A stretch of 64,000 nt of DNA from Bog-159 sp049511415 (GTDB taxonomy: Bacteria; Acidobacteriota; Terriglobia; Bryobacterales; Bryobacteraceae). Below the pieces are notes generated by a model. It had not been told where the DNA came from, searched no databases, and was given only the letters and a program-made list of their open reading frames with translations. Where the stretch lies: contig JBEKYC010000032.1 in the NCBI GenBank assembly GCA_049511415.1, positions 1 to 64,000 on the forward strand, given 5' to 3'. This document shows, piece after piece, positions 7,820-15,224 of this stretch. The position numbers and the translations under genes were made by a program. Position 1 is the first letter of the stretch, and the number at the start of each line of letters is the position of its first letter.

Positions 7820-8720
7820 ACCCCATGGCCGCAGTTCCACGGCCCGAACGGGATGTGGATTCCGCCGCGGGATACCCAGTGGAAGCAGTTCCCTATGGAC
7901 AGTCCTCGCCCGTGGTCGCGGCAGGTCGCGTCTACCTGACGGGCAGCGAAGGCGACGCCTGCTCACGATCTGTCTGGCCGCAAAAACCGGAGACGGCTTG
8001 TGGCAGCGCGAGATCCGCCACAAGACGCAGCAGATCTTCCACGCCAACGATTCGGCCTCGCCCTCTCCTGCCGCGGACGAGAAATGGAAAAGACCGCTGG
8101 AGCCTGCCTCTGGGACCGTTCAAAAACTTCTACGGCATGGCCGCCTCGCCGATCGTGGCGGGAGATCTGCTGGTGCTGGTTTGCGATCGACAGAACGGCT
8201 CCTTACGGGGCTGGCATCGGATGGGCCACGCCGATGGTGTTCCGGCCGAAGGATGGGCCCGCGCAACTGATCGTGCTGGGTTCCACGCGGCTGGATTCCT
8301 ACTACCTGGAGACCGGAGAGCTGCGTTGGTGGATGCCGCTCGGGTCGGGCGGCGCGCTGGGGACTCCCGTGGCGGCGAACTACACGTTGTTTGTCTCCAC
8401 CGTTGGGCAGCACCGAGCCGCACTGGCAATGTACGACAAGGACTACGCCGGACGCCTGTCGCGCGCGGGAGTTCCAGGCCGGCAAAGACCTGGGGGAGCA
8501 CTTCGGTTGGATCGGAACTCAGGACTCGGCGAATTCGGCGCGATCGCCATCCAGCCGGGCGCGACGACTGGAAAGCTGGAAGAGGGCGCGGTGCGCTGGC
8601 GCTTCAAGATGGTTCGTACGGGCGGCATCATTACATCGCTCGATCCGGCGACAGGCCGGCTATTGAAGCAAGGACGCAGCCGCGATGCCATCGGCGAATA
8701 TTACGCGTCGCCGGCTTGCT
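7820..8720 (+). pseudogene. PQQ-type beta-propeller protein, multiply frameshifted
   Basis: No single frame is complete, but successive frames spell one outer-membrane/periplasmic PQQ-repeat protein: WPQFHGPNG, SPVVAAGRVYLTGSEGDA, CLAAKTGDGLWQREI, FHANDSASPSPAADE, WSLPLGPFKNFYGMAASPIV, WATPMVFRPKDGPAQLIVLG, YLETGELRWWMPLGSGGALG, an EF-hand-like AMYDKDYAGRLS, FQAGKDLGEHFGWI and GGIITSLDPATGRLL. The family's A-x-D-x-x-TG-x-x-x-W blades are plain. There are at least five frame changes, some internal deletions, and no signal peptide; the 3' end stops abruptly near 8715, against an oppositely oriented antitoxin remnant. Confidence 0.8.
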
Positions 8721-8903
8721 TGAGGTGATGGTTCGCAATCCAGACAGATAGCTCTTCCATCAGCTGCTGCTTCAGCAGCAGCGTGTCATTGATCTGCTTG
8801 CGAGACGCAGCCAGTAGTCGGCCTCATCTGGCGTAAAGCCTAGTTCCAGGAAGAGGTTCGCTCCCGGCTTTGTCACATGGCGGACTTCGGTGTCGATTTT
8901 CAT
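8713..8903 (-). pseudogene. HigA-like XRE antitoxin, truncated and frameshifted
   Basis: Starts at an ATG (8903-8901) with MKIDTEVRHVTKPGANLFLE and LGFTPDEADYW, the beginning of the short HTH antitoxins that accompany phage-Gp49-like toxins. One frame change then leads to RKQINDTLLLKQQLMEELSV and WIANHHLKQAGDA, the first helices of the HTH domain. The reading is cut where it meets the PQQ-propeller remnant, so most of the DNA-binding domain is gone. It lies directly downstream of the toxin remnant, the usual toxin-first order for this group. Confidence 0.7.
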
Positions 8904-9167
8904 TCTTTTCCCGCCTCGCGCCGGCCACGGCGCGATAGCGCGCTGCGGCAATTGCCTTGTCCTGCTTGCTGGTCACCTGAGTCTTCTTCCGGAAGCAGTG
9001 CAGATGCGAATCTCTCGTGTGCCGGCGCCCACATCGTCGAAAAGCTTCCAGTCGGTGGGATCAAGCCCCGCCTGGACTCTTCCCAACTGGAAGCGGGTGT
9101 CTTTCGGGAATGCCAGCAGGTCATCGTAGGCAGACCCTATCCAACGGATCTGCTTCTCGTCGTCCAT
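8904..9167 (-). pseudogene. Gp49-like (HigB/RelE-type) toxin with internal deletion
   Basis: From ATG 9167: MDDEKQIRWIGSAYDDLLAF, PKDTRFQLGRVQAGLDPTDW and AGTREIRI, which is the N-terminal two-thirds of a phage-derived Gp49-like/HigB mRNA interferase. About 20 codons are then missing (the segment that normally reads like VMYVAKF). The sequence resumes in another frame with HCFRKKTQVTSKQDKAIAAA, the family's C-terminal helix. The deletion removes core strands, so no toxin can be made. Confidence 0.75.
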
Positions 9168-9260
9168 AGCCGTATGTTGAAATGTTATACGCGCCTGGGC
9201 AGCCAAGTCAAGGTGCCCAGGCAACGCTGTTATTGACGGGCATCACCGGCGGTAACGCTC

Positions 9261-10160
9261 TCACTTCGGCGTTGCCTTGACTTCCACGCCGGCCCAGTCT
9301 TCCAGCACCTTGATAGTGGCGCAGATATCCTCCTCGCCGTGCCCTTTGGCGATGGCGGCCTGAAACATCTGGCTGGTGAGGGCGGTCAGCGGCACGGGGA
9401 CGTGCAGTTCGTTGGCGGAATCGAGCATGAGGCCGATGTCCTTGTGCATCCACTTCACCGAGAAGGCCGCGTCGAAGGCGCGGCGCAGCACCAGCGGCGC
9501 TTTGGCTGAGACCAGTCCGGATTTGGCCGCGCTGTTATCCAGGATGTCGAGCATCAGTTCGGGGTCCACGCCGGCTTTGGCGGCCAGCACCATGCCTTCG
9601 TTGAAGCCCTGCAGCAGATTCGAGAGGATCAGATTCTGCGAGAGCTTGGCGTGCAGCCCCATGCCGGGTCCGCCGCAGTAGTAGAAGCGCTTGCCCATCA
9701 CCTCCAAATACGGGCGAATGCTTTCGAAGATTTCGCGCTGGCCGCCGACCATGAACGTCAGCGTGCCGCCTTCCGCGCCGGGCGTGGAGCCGGTGCAGGG
9801 CGCGTCCAGGAATTCGATGCCTTTGGCGGCCAGCGCTGCGCCGATCTTGCGGCTCTCGCTGGGCGAGACGGTGCTGGCGTCGGCGACCACCGTGCCGGCA
9901 TGCGCGCCTTCGACGATGCCGTCCTGCCCCAGGATCACCGCGCGCGACATCGCCGTGTCGCCCACACAGAGGAAAATGACATCCGCGTTTTCGGCAGCTT
10001 CTTTCGGCGTGGCGCAGGCGCGGCCCTTGCCGGTCGCGGCCAGTTCATGCGCTTTCGAGCCGCTGTGCGACCACAGCGCCACGTCGTGACCGGCGCGCAG
10101 CAGATTGCGGGCCATGCGGTAGCCCATCAGTCCAAGTCCTAGAAAACCCAATTTCGCCAT
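9261..10160 (-). CDS. 3-hydroxyisobutyrate dehydrogenase-family NAD(P) oxidoreductase (tartronate-semialdehyde reductase-like)
   Basis: 299 residues; I chose MAKLGFLGLG because the longer frame has no sense upstream. The N-terminus is a Rossmann dinucleotide site (GFLGLGLMG). The substrate motif DAPCTGSTPGAEGGTLTFMV follows at about residue 118, and the family's catalytic Lys sits in GMGLHAKLSQNLI at about residue 168, with Ser-Gln in place of the usual VNN. Family members reduce or oxidise beta-hydroxy acids such as 3-hydroxyisobutyrate, tartronate semialdehyde or glyoxylate. Divergent from a D-2-hydroxyacid dehydrogenase 46 bp away; the pair would suit glyoxylate/glycerate metabolism. Confidence 0.88.
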   Translation of the reverse strand: MAKLGFLGLGLMGYRMARNLLRAGHDVALWSHSGSKAHELAATGKGRACATPKEAAENADVIFLCVGDTAMSRAVILGQDGIVEGAHAGTVVADASTVSPSESRKIGAALAAKGIEFLDAPCTGSTPGAEGGTLTFMVGGQREIFESIRPYLEVMGKRFYYCGGPGMGLHAKLSQNLILSNLLQGFNEGMVLAAKAGVDPELMLDILDNSAAKSGLVSAKAPLVLRRAFDAAFSVKWMHKDIGLMLDSANELHVPVPLTALTSQMFQAAIAKGHGEEDICATIKVLEDWAGVEVKATPK

Positions 10161-10206
10161 TCCCGAATTGTAAGCCGGATGCGGTGTGTGCGACAATTTG
10201 CCTTCC

Positions 10207-11184
10207 ATGAAACCCGCCGTATTAGTGACCAAACGCATTTATCCGCAGGCCATCGCGTTTTTGAAAGAGCACGCGGACGTGGATTATGAAGAGACCGACG
10301 ACGGCATGAAGGCCGAGGAACTGGCGCGCCGCATCCGCGGCAAGCAGGGTGTGGTGAGCCAGTTGATGGACAAGTTCACGCCGGAAGTGCTGGCCACCCT
10401 GGAAGGCATCCAGGTGATTGCCAACGTGGCCGTGGGCTACGACAATATCGACGTGCCCGCCGCCACGCGGCACGGCATCCTGGTGACGCATACGCCGGAC
10501 GTGCTCACCGATACCACTGCCGATTTCGCTTTCGCGCTCTTACTGGCGGCGGCGCGGCGGGTGGTGGAGGGTCACCATTTCGTGCATTCGGGGCAGTGGA
10601 ACAAGTGGCGCGTGGATCTACTGGTGGGCCAGGACGTGCATCATCGCACGCTGGGGATTTTCGGCATGGGCCGCATCGGTCAGGCGGTGGCCAAGCGGGC
10701 TACCGGCTTCTCCATGGGCATCGTTTATCATGATGTGCGGCGCGCGCCGGAGGCCGTCGAGAAGGCCTTGGGATTGGTGTGGGCGCCGGCCGACCAGTTG
10801 TTGCGGGAGGCGGACTTCATCACCATGCACGTGCCGCTGATGCCCGAAACGCGCCACATGATCGGCGCGCGCGAGTTCGCCATGATGAAGCCCACGGCGA
10901 TTTTCGTGAACAGTTCGCGCGGGCCGGTGGTGGACGAGCCGGCGCTGGCCGACGCGCTGGAGCGGCGCGTGATCGCGGGCGCAGGCATCGATGTGTTCGA
11001 AAACGAGCCGAAGGTGTATCCGGCGCTGCTGAAGTTGGAAAATGTGGTGCTGGCGCCGCACATCGCCAGCGCTTCAGTGGATACGCGCATCAAGATGTCG
11101 ATGATGGCGGCGGAGAACGCCGTGGCCGGGATTGAGGGACGGCGTCCGCCGAATCTGCTCAATCCCGAGCTTTGGGAGAAGTAA
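10207..11184 (+). CDS. D-2-hydroxyacid dehydrogenase, glyoxylate/hydroxypyruvate reductase type
   Basis: 325 residues from MKPAVLVTKRIYPQA. The family triad is visible: Arg in VNSSRGPVVDEPAL, Glu in DVFENEPKVYP and His in LAPHIASAS. The NAD(P) site is LGIFGMGRIGQAVAKRA at about residue 150, and VANVAVGYDNIDVPAATRHG is the usual substrate-loop block. The closest characterised group is glyoxylate reductase (GhrB/GyaR-like), which reduces glyoxylate to glycolate and hydroxypyruvate to glycerate. The gene shares a 46-bp divergent control region with the hydroxyisobutyrate-dehydrogenase-like gene. It converges with the SurA-like gene, whose stop abuts its own. Confidence 0.9.
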   Translation: MKPAVLVTKRIYPQAIAFLKEHADVDYEETDDGMKAEELARRIRGKQGVVSQLMDKFTPEVLATLEGIQVIANVAVGYDNIDVPAATRHGILVTHTPDVLTDTTADFAFALLLAAARRVVEGHHFVHSGQWNKWRVDLLVGQDVHHRTLGIFGMGRIGQAVAKRATGFSMGIVYHDVRRAPEAVEKALGLVWAPADQLLREADFITMHVPLMPETRHMIGAREFAMMKPTAIFVNSSRGPVVDEPALADALERRVIAGAGIDVFENEPKVYPALLKLENVVLAPHIASASVDTRIKMSMMAAENAVAGIEGRRPPNLLNPELWEK

Positions 11185-12102
11185 CTATTTGCCGACGGTG
11201 GGGGCTGGCGCGGCGCCGCCCTCATTGAAATAGGCTTCGTTCTCGATCTTAAAATTCAGGCTGTGGGTGGCCTGGTCCATGTACTCGCGGAAACGCGCCT
11301 GCTTCACTTCGTTGACGATCTCGTCCTTCACTTCGGCGAACGGCTGCGCGCTGATCTCTTCGGCGCGGAACAGATAAAAGCCGTTGGGCTGCTTTACCGG
11401 CTCGCTAACTTCGCCGGCTTTCAGAGCGAAGATCGTGCTGCGAATCGGATCCGGCAGGTTGTCGGTCCGGCGGATGGTGCCGAAGTCGCCGTCTTTGGCG
11501 GCGGAAGTCTGGTCCCCGGAATTTTCCTTCACCATCTTGACGAAATCCGCGCCCGCCACGATACTGGCGCGCAGTTTGGTGACTTTTTCCTGCGCCTCGG
11601 CTTCGGTCAGATGCTTGGGCTCGTTCGCGGCGGCGGGCTTGTCGGAGAAGGGAATATAAATGGCCTTCACTTTAACCTGCGCGAAGCGAAGTTTGTTCTG
11701 GTTGTAGTAGGTTTCCACGTCGGCCGGAGGCACCTGGATACCGTTGAGGACCTCGTGCAACTGCGCATTCATCAGCAGATACATGCGATTGAAAGCCAGC
11801 GATTCGCGGGTGGGACTGCGCTGGTCGAGCTTGGCCTGTTCGGCCATCTGCGCCAGCCGCTGCATCAGAACAAACTGCTGCACGAAGGCGCGCCGGTCGC
11901 GCACGGCACTCTGCTGCATGTTCGGCGGCATCACGGCCAGGAAGCTGTTGATCTCGCCCGCGGTGAGCTTTTGGCCGTCGCCGAAGGTAGCCACGACGGT
12001 GTCGGGACCGGGGGTAGTGGTAGCCGCCGGAGGGGCCGCGCCCGGCGTGATGGTTTGCGCCCACACCACGCCTGTGAAAAGGAAAATAAGGAATGACTTC
12101 AT
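11185..12102 (-). CDS. SurA/PpiC-type peptidyl-prolyl cis-trans isomerase, exported
   Basis: 305 residues. The signal peptide MKSFLIFLFTGVVWAQ is followed by a Pro/Thr/Ala linker and a SurA_N-like helical region (VATFGDGQKLTAGEINSFLA). A parvulin domain lies at about 150-260, with FAQVKVKAIYIPF, GADFVKMVKENSGD, DGDFGTIRRTD and VSEPVKQPNGFYLFRAEE. Parvulins of this type assist folding of outer-membrane and secreted proteins in the periplasm. A second, longer SurA-like protein is encoded at 16333-17496. It is divergent from hslV. Confidence 0.85.
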   Translation of the reverse strand: MKSFLIFLFTGVVWAQTITPGAAPPAATTTPGPDTVVATFGDGQKLTAGEINSFLAVMPPNMQQSAVRDRRAFVQQFVLMQRLAQMAEQAKLDQRSPTRESLAFNRMYLLMNAQLHEVLNGIQVPPADVETYYNQNKLRFAQVKVKAIYIPFSDKPAAANEPKHLTEAEAQEKVTKLRASIVAGADFVKMVKENSGDQTSAAKDGDFGTIRRTDNLPDPIRSTIFALKAGEVSEPVKQPNGFYLFRAEEISAQPFAEVKDEIVNEVKQARFREYMDQATHSLNFKIENEAYFNEGGAAPAPTVGK

Positions 12103-12138
12103 GTGATCGATGTTCCCTTATTTTACCGCGAATTGATC

Positions 12139-12170
12139 TTATCCGTGTTCATCTGTGCCCATCGGTGGCC
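12139..12170 (+). repeat. Half copy of the dispersed 'CATCTGTG' intergenic repeat
   Basis: These 32 bp match, with about three differences, the right arm of the large inverted repeat at 57288-57361 (shared cores TGTTCATCTGTG and GGTGGCC/TGTGGCC). Here only one arm is present, in the control region between the SurA-like gene and hslV. It is intergenic and non-coding. From memory, similar sequences recur in intergenic DNA of acidobacteria and relatives. Confidence 0.6.
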
Positions 12171-12211
12171 ATTAGAGGTTTTTTGGCGCGCTGCGATAGA
12201 CTGGTATTTCC

Positions 12212-12751
12212 ATGAAAGAACGCATACGCTCTACGACAGTGCTTTGCGTCCGCCGCGAGGGCAAAGTCGTCATGGCGGGCGACGGGCAGGTGACCCTGGG
12301 TCACGAAGTCCTGAAATCTTCGGCTAAAAAGCTGCGCCGCATTTACAACGACAAGATTCTGGCCGGATTTGCCGGCTCCACGGCGGATGCCTTCGCGCTC
12401 TTCGCGCGCTTCGAATCCAAGCTGGAACAGTTCAACGGCAATCTCTCGCGCGCCGCCGTGGAACTGGCCAAGGAGTGGCGCACCGACCGCATGCTGCGCC
12501 ATCTGGAGGCCTTGCTGCTGGTGGCCGACAACAAGAACACTTACATTGTCAGCGGCAACGGCGACGTGATCGAGCCGGATGAAGGCGTGGCGGCCATCGG
12601 CTCGGGCGGACCTTTCGCGCTTTCGGCGGCCACCGCGCTGCTGCGCAATACCAAGCTTTCCGCGCGCCAGATCGCCGAACAGTCAATGCAGATCGCGGCG
12701 CGCATCTGTATCTACACGAACGAAAGCATCACTTACGAGGAGCTCGTCTGA
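12212..12751 (+). CDS. hslV: ATP-dependent protease peptidase subunit HslV
   Basis: 179 residues. The catalytic N-terminal threonine is at residue 8 of the precursor (IRSTTVLCVRREG), so the first seven residues are removed on maturation. The conserved VVMAGDGQVTLGHEVLK, NDKILAGFAGSTADAF, RTDRMLRHLEALLLVAD and GNGDVIEPDEGVAAIGSGG follow. HslV forms a double hexamer with a threonine active site inside, capped by the HslU unfoldase. It is the first gene of hslVU; the hslU ATG begins one base after its stop, and GAGGAG near the hslV end serves as the hslU ribosome-binding site. Confidence 0.97.
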   Translation: MKERIRSTTVLCVRREGKVVMAGDGQVTLGHEVLKSSAKKLRRIYNDKILAGFAGSTADAFALFARFESKLEQFNGNLSRAAVELAKEWRTDRMLRHLEALLLVADNKNTYIVSGNGDVIEPDEGVAAIGSGGPFALSAATALLRNTKLSARQIAEQSMQIAARICIYTNESITYEELV

Positions 12752-12752
12752 T

Positions 12753-14111
12753 ATGGTTATCTATCTCCCCGCCCAGTCCGTGGACGAAGAGCCGATCCTG
12801 GATGAGCTGACGCCGCGCGAAATCGTGCGCGAGCTGGATAAGCACGTAGTCGGCCAGGCGGAGGCCAAGCGCGCGGTGGCGATCGCGCTGCGCAATCGCA
12901 TCCGCCGCCAGAAACTGCCGCCGGAAATGGCCGAAGAGGTGATGCCCAAGAACATCCTCATGATCGGGCCGACCGGCGTGGGAAAGACGGAAATCGCGCG
13001 GCGGCTGGCGCGGCTGGCCAATTCGCCGTTCCTGAAAGTGGAGGCCAGCAAGTTCACCGAAGTCGGCTACGTGGGCCGCGACGTGGAGTCGATGATTCGC
13101 GATCTGGTGGATATTTCCATCGACATGGTGCGCGAAGAGCGGCTGGACGAAGTTTCGGATCGTGCCGAGGCCAATGCCGAGGAGCGACTGCTGGACCTGC
13201 TCATGCCGCCGCAGCCGGAGGCCACCGAAAGCATCGAACGCACGCGCGAGAAGCTGCGCGAGCGGTTGCGTAACGGCAAACTCGACGAGCGCATCGTGGA
13301 ACTGGAGGTGAAGGACCGCGGTCCCAACTTCGAGATCGCCACCAATGCGGGCGTCGAGGAGATGAGCATCAACATCAAGGACATGATCCCGAATATCTTC
13401 GGCGGCAAAACCCGGCGGCGCAAGATGCGCGTAGCCGAAGCCGCCGACTATCTGGTGCAGGAGGAAGAGCAGAAACTCATCGACATGGACCAGGTGACGC
13501 GCGTGGCGCTGGAGCGCGTGGAGACCAGCGGAATCATCTTCCTGGACGAGATCGATAAGATCGCCGGCCGCGAGAGCGGCCACGGGCCGGACGTCAGCCG
13601 TGAAGGCGTGCAGCGCGATATTCTGCCGATCGTGGAAGGCACCACGGTGAACACGCGCTACGGTTTCGTGCGCACCGACCACATTCTGTTCATGGCCGCG
13701 GGCGCGTTCCATGTTTCGAAGCCGGCCGATATGATTCCGGAGTTGCAGGGGCGCTTTCCCATTCGTGTGGAATTGAAATCGCTGACGGTGGAGGATTTCA
13801 TCCGCATTCTGAAAGAGCCCAAGAACGCGCTCGCCAAGCAGTACTCGGCGCTGATGGAGACCGAGGGTATTAAGCTCTCATTCACCGACGATGCGCTGGA
13901 GGAGGTGGCTAAGTTCGCCGCGCAGGTGAACCAAAGCTCGGAAAACATCGGCGCGCGGCGGCTGCACACCATCATGGAGAAGCTGCTCGAAGAGGTGTCG
14001 TTCGAAGGGCCGGATCTGAAGAAGAAGACCGTGAAGGTGGATGCCGCTTACGTGCGCAAGCAGCTTGCGGATATTGTGAAGGATCAGGACCTCAGCCGGT
14101 ATATTTTGTAA
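12753..14111 (+). CDS. hslU: ATP-dependent protease ATPase subunit HslU
   Basis: 452 residues from MVIYLPAQSVDEEP; an upstream in-frame extension is an hslV shadow. Walker A is GPTGVGKTE at about residue 72, followed by FTEVGYVGRDVESMIRDL (pore loop region with the GYVG motif). The intermediate domain spans about 110-230, Walker B is GIIFLDEIDKIAG near residue 260, and the sensor block is ELQGRFPIRVEL. The C-terminal ISRYIL-like tail (QDLSRYIL) is the segment that docks into HslV. An AAA+ unfoldase feeding substrates to HslV. Its last 19 bases, with the stop, are duplicated at 14784-14805. Confidence 0.97.
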   Translation: MVIYLPAQSVDEEPILDELTPREIVRELDKHVVGQAEAKRAVAIALRNRIRRQKLPPEMAEEVMPKNILMIGPTGVGKTEIARRLARLANSPFLKVEASKFTEVGYVGRDVESMIRDLVDISIDMVREERLDEVSDRAEANAEERLLDLLMPPQPEATESIERTREKLRERLRNGKLDERIVELEVKDRGPNFEIATNAGVEEMSINIKDMIPNIFGGKTRRRKMRVAEAADYLVQEEEQKLIDMDQVTRVALERVETSGIIFLDEIDKIAGRESGHGPDVSREGVQRDILPIVEGTTVNTRYGFVRTDHILFMAAGAFHVSKPADMIPELQGRFPIRVELKSLTVEDFIRILKEPKNALAKQYSALMETEGIKLSFTDDALEEVAKFAAQVNQSSENIGARRLHTIMEKLLEEVSFEGPDLKKKTVKVDAAYVRKQLADIVKDQDLSRYIL

Positions 14112-14114
14112 TTA
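14093..14114. repeat. Direct repeat, left copy (3' end of hslU)
   Basis: 22 bp spanning the last codons and stop of hslU, CAGCCGGTATATTTTGTA and the next four bases. 20 of 22 bases match the copy at 14784-14805. The two copies bracket the ORF6N pseudogene. The arrangement looks like a duplicated attachment or target site. Confidence 0.6.
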
Positions 14115-14673
14115 CCTTTGGGATGGGATGCGGAAGCCGATGGGCCGCTTCGGGCGTTCGATAGGTGCAGTTGCCGGCGCCTGGATGAGTTGCTTCAGGA
14201 CCTTGAAAACTGTCTTGAACTGAACGTCATGGCTGAGATATTTCTTCTCCAGATCCTCCAGCTTCCGAACGATATCTCGCTGCGTCGAGAGCCTAACGAA
14301 CGCCCGCATGAATGGCAATATTAACTTGCACGGCGCGATCGCTGTTCAGAACCGACGACAACATCGCGATGCCCTGCTCGGTGAATGCATAGGGCAGTGA
14401 GCCGCCCAGGCTGCGCCGCGAAGGTATCACATTTTGTGATACCAACTTCGCCGCTTCGGTCTTGGTGAGCCGAAATATGAAATCAGGCGGGAAGCGACTC
14501 TTGTTCCGTTTGACCTGTTGCCGTAGGGCGATGGGCCTGACGCCATAAAGCTAAGCCAAATCGCGATCGAGCATAACCTTCCGATCGCGAACGTATAAGA
14601 TCCGGCGCTCAACAACCTCCACTGGGACAGGCAAGAGCGAAACTCGGTTTGTGCTCTCCATCTTCGAACCCAT
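14112..14673 (-). pseudogene. ORF6N-domain (phage antirepressor-like) protein with nonsense and frameshift mutations
   Basis: Minus-strand reading: VPVEVVERRILYVRDRKVML, DRDLA, stop (TAG), LYGV, then QQVKRNKSRFPPDFIFRLTK, QNVIPSRRSLGGSLPYAFTE, QGIAMLSSVLNSDRAVQVNI and AI. One extra base shifts the frame to MRAFVRLSTQRDIVRKLEDL, with the basic tail ending GFRIPSQR. This is the ORF6N/KilA-N-associated architecture of phage-derived DNA-binding proteins, here with one nonsense codon and one frameshift. It sits between two copies of a 22-bp hslU-end repeat, suggesting it came with a small mobile insertion. Confidence 0.8.
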
Positions 14674-14783
14674 GGTAACGCCGGGTGCTATTGAACATGT
14701 GTAGCCCCGCTTCGTGGTGTCTGGGACGACGCAGGGCACATCATGCGTTTGGCTATCCTCGCCGATTCACGGCATCGGGATCA

Positions 14784-14805
14784 CAGCCCGTATATTTTGT
14801 AGTTA
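14784..14805. repeat. Direct repeat, right copy (duplicated hslU end)
   Basis: CAGCCCGTATATTTTGTA plus four bases, differing from the hslU end (14093-14114) at two of 22 positions. It lies 691 bp from the first copy, just beyond the ORF6N pseudogene, and regenerates the same TTTTGTA context. See the left copy. Confidence 0.6.
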
Positions 14806-14849
14806 ATGGCAACCTGACACCAAAGCATTCGCAAATCGGGTGTCCGTAC

Positions 14850-15224
14850 TTACAGTAGAACCGGATCCAGACTCGCCGCCGTCATGGGCAAGACAGCCGG
14901 CACTTCATCCTTCAGGAAACGCAGTAACTGGTCCTGCGAGCTCTCGAAGTAAGAATCCAGAAACTCCTTCAGCGCCAGCCGCCGCATGGCATCCCGCGAA
15001 ACGATCGGGGCATACACAAATGCCCGGCCCTGCTTGGTTCGAGAGACGATGCCGCGGCGCTCCAGCCGGTCGAGCACCGTCATCACGGTCGTGTAAGCCA
15101 GCGCGCGGCTGGGCGCCACGAACTGGCGCACCTCGCGCACGTTGGCCCGCCCGATGGACCACAGCGCGCTTAGGCACAGCAGCTCCAGTGGCGGCGGAAT
15201 GTCGCGCGGCGCGGACCGCCGCAT
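14850..15224 (-). CDS. BlaI/MecI/CopY-family transcriptional repressor
   Basis: 124 residues. The winged-helix region reads LELLCLSALWSIGRANVREV and ALAYTTVMTVLDRLERRGIV, the standard recognition helix and wing of BlaI/MecI/CopY repressors, then SRTKQGRAFVYAPIVSRD. The C-terminal dimerisation helix (ALKEFLDSYFESSQDQLLRFL) is intact. Such repressors are released by proteolysis by a BlaR1/M56 sensor, but no M56 gene is adjacent here. Its ATG overlaps the YhaM-like stop by one base (TGATG), so it is the last gene of the mfd-led leftward cluster. The target is unknown. Confidence 0.88.
   Translation of the reverse strand: MRRSAPRDIPPPLELLCLSALWSIGRANVREVRQFVAPSRALAYTTVMTVLDRLERRGIVSRTKQGRAFVYAPIVSRDAMRRLALKEFLDSYFESSQDQLLRFLKDEVPAVLPMTAASLDPVLL

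Noticed and set aside
14112..14673. TAG codon in the ORF6N gene read as pyrrolysine
   Set aside because: A frameshift also interrupts the gene, the residue is usually an ordinary Glu, and there is no sign of pyrrolysine machinery; decay is simpler.
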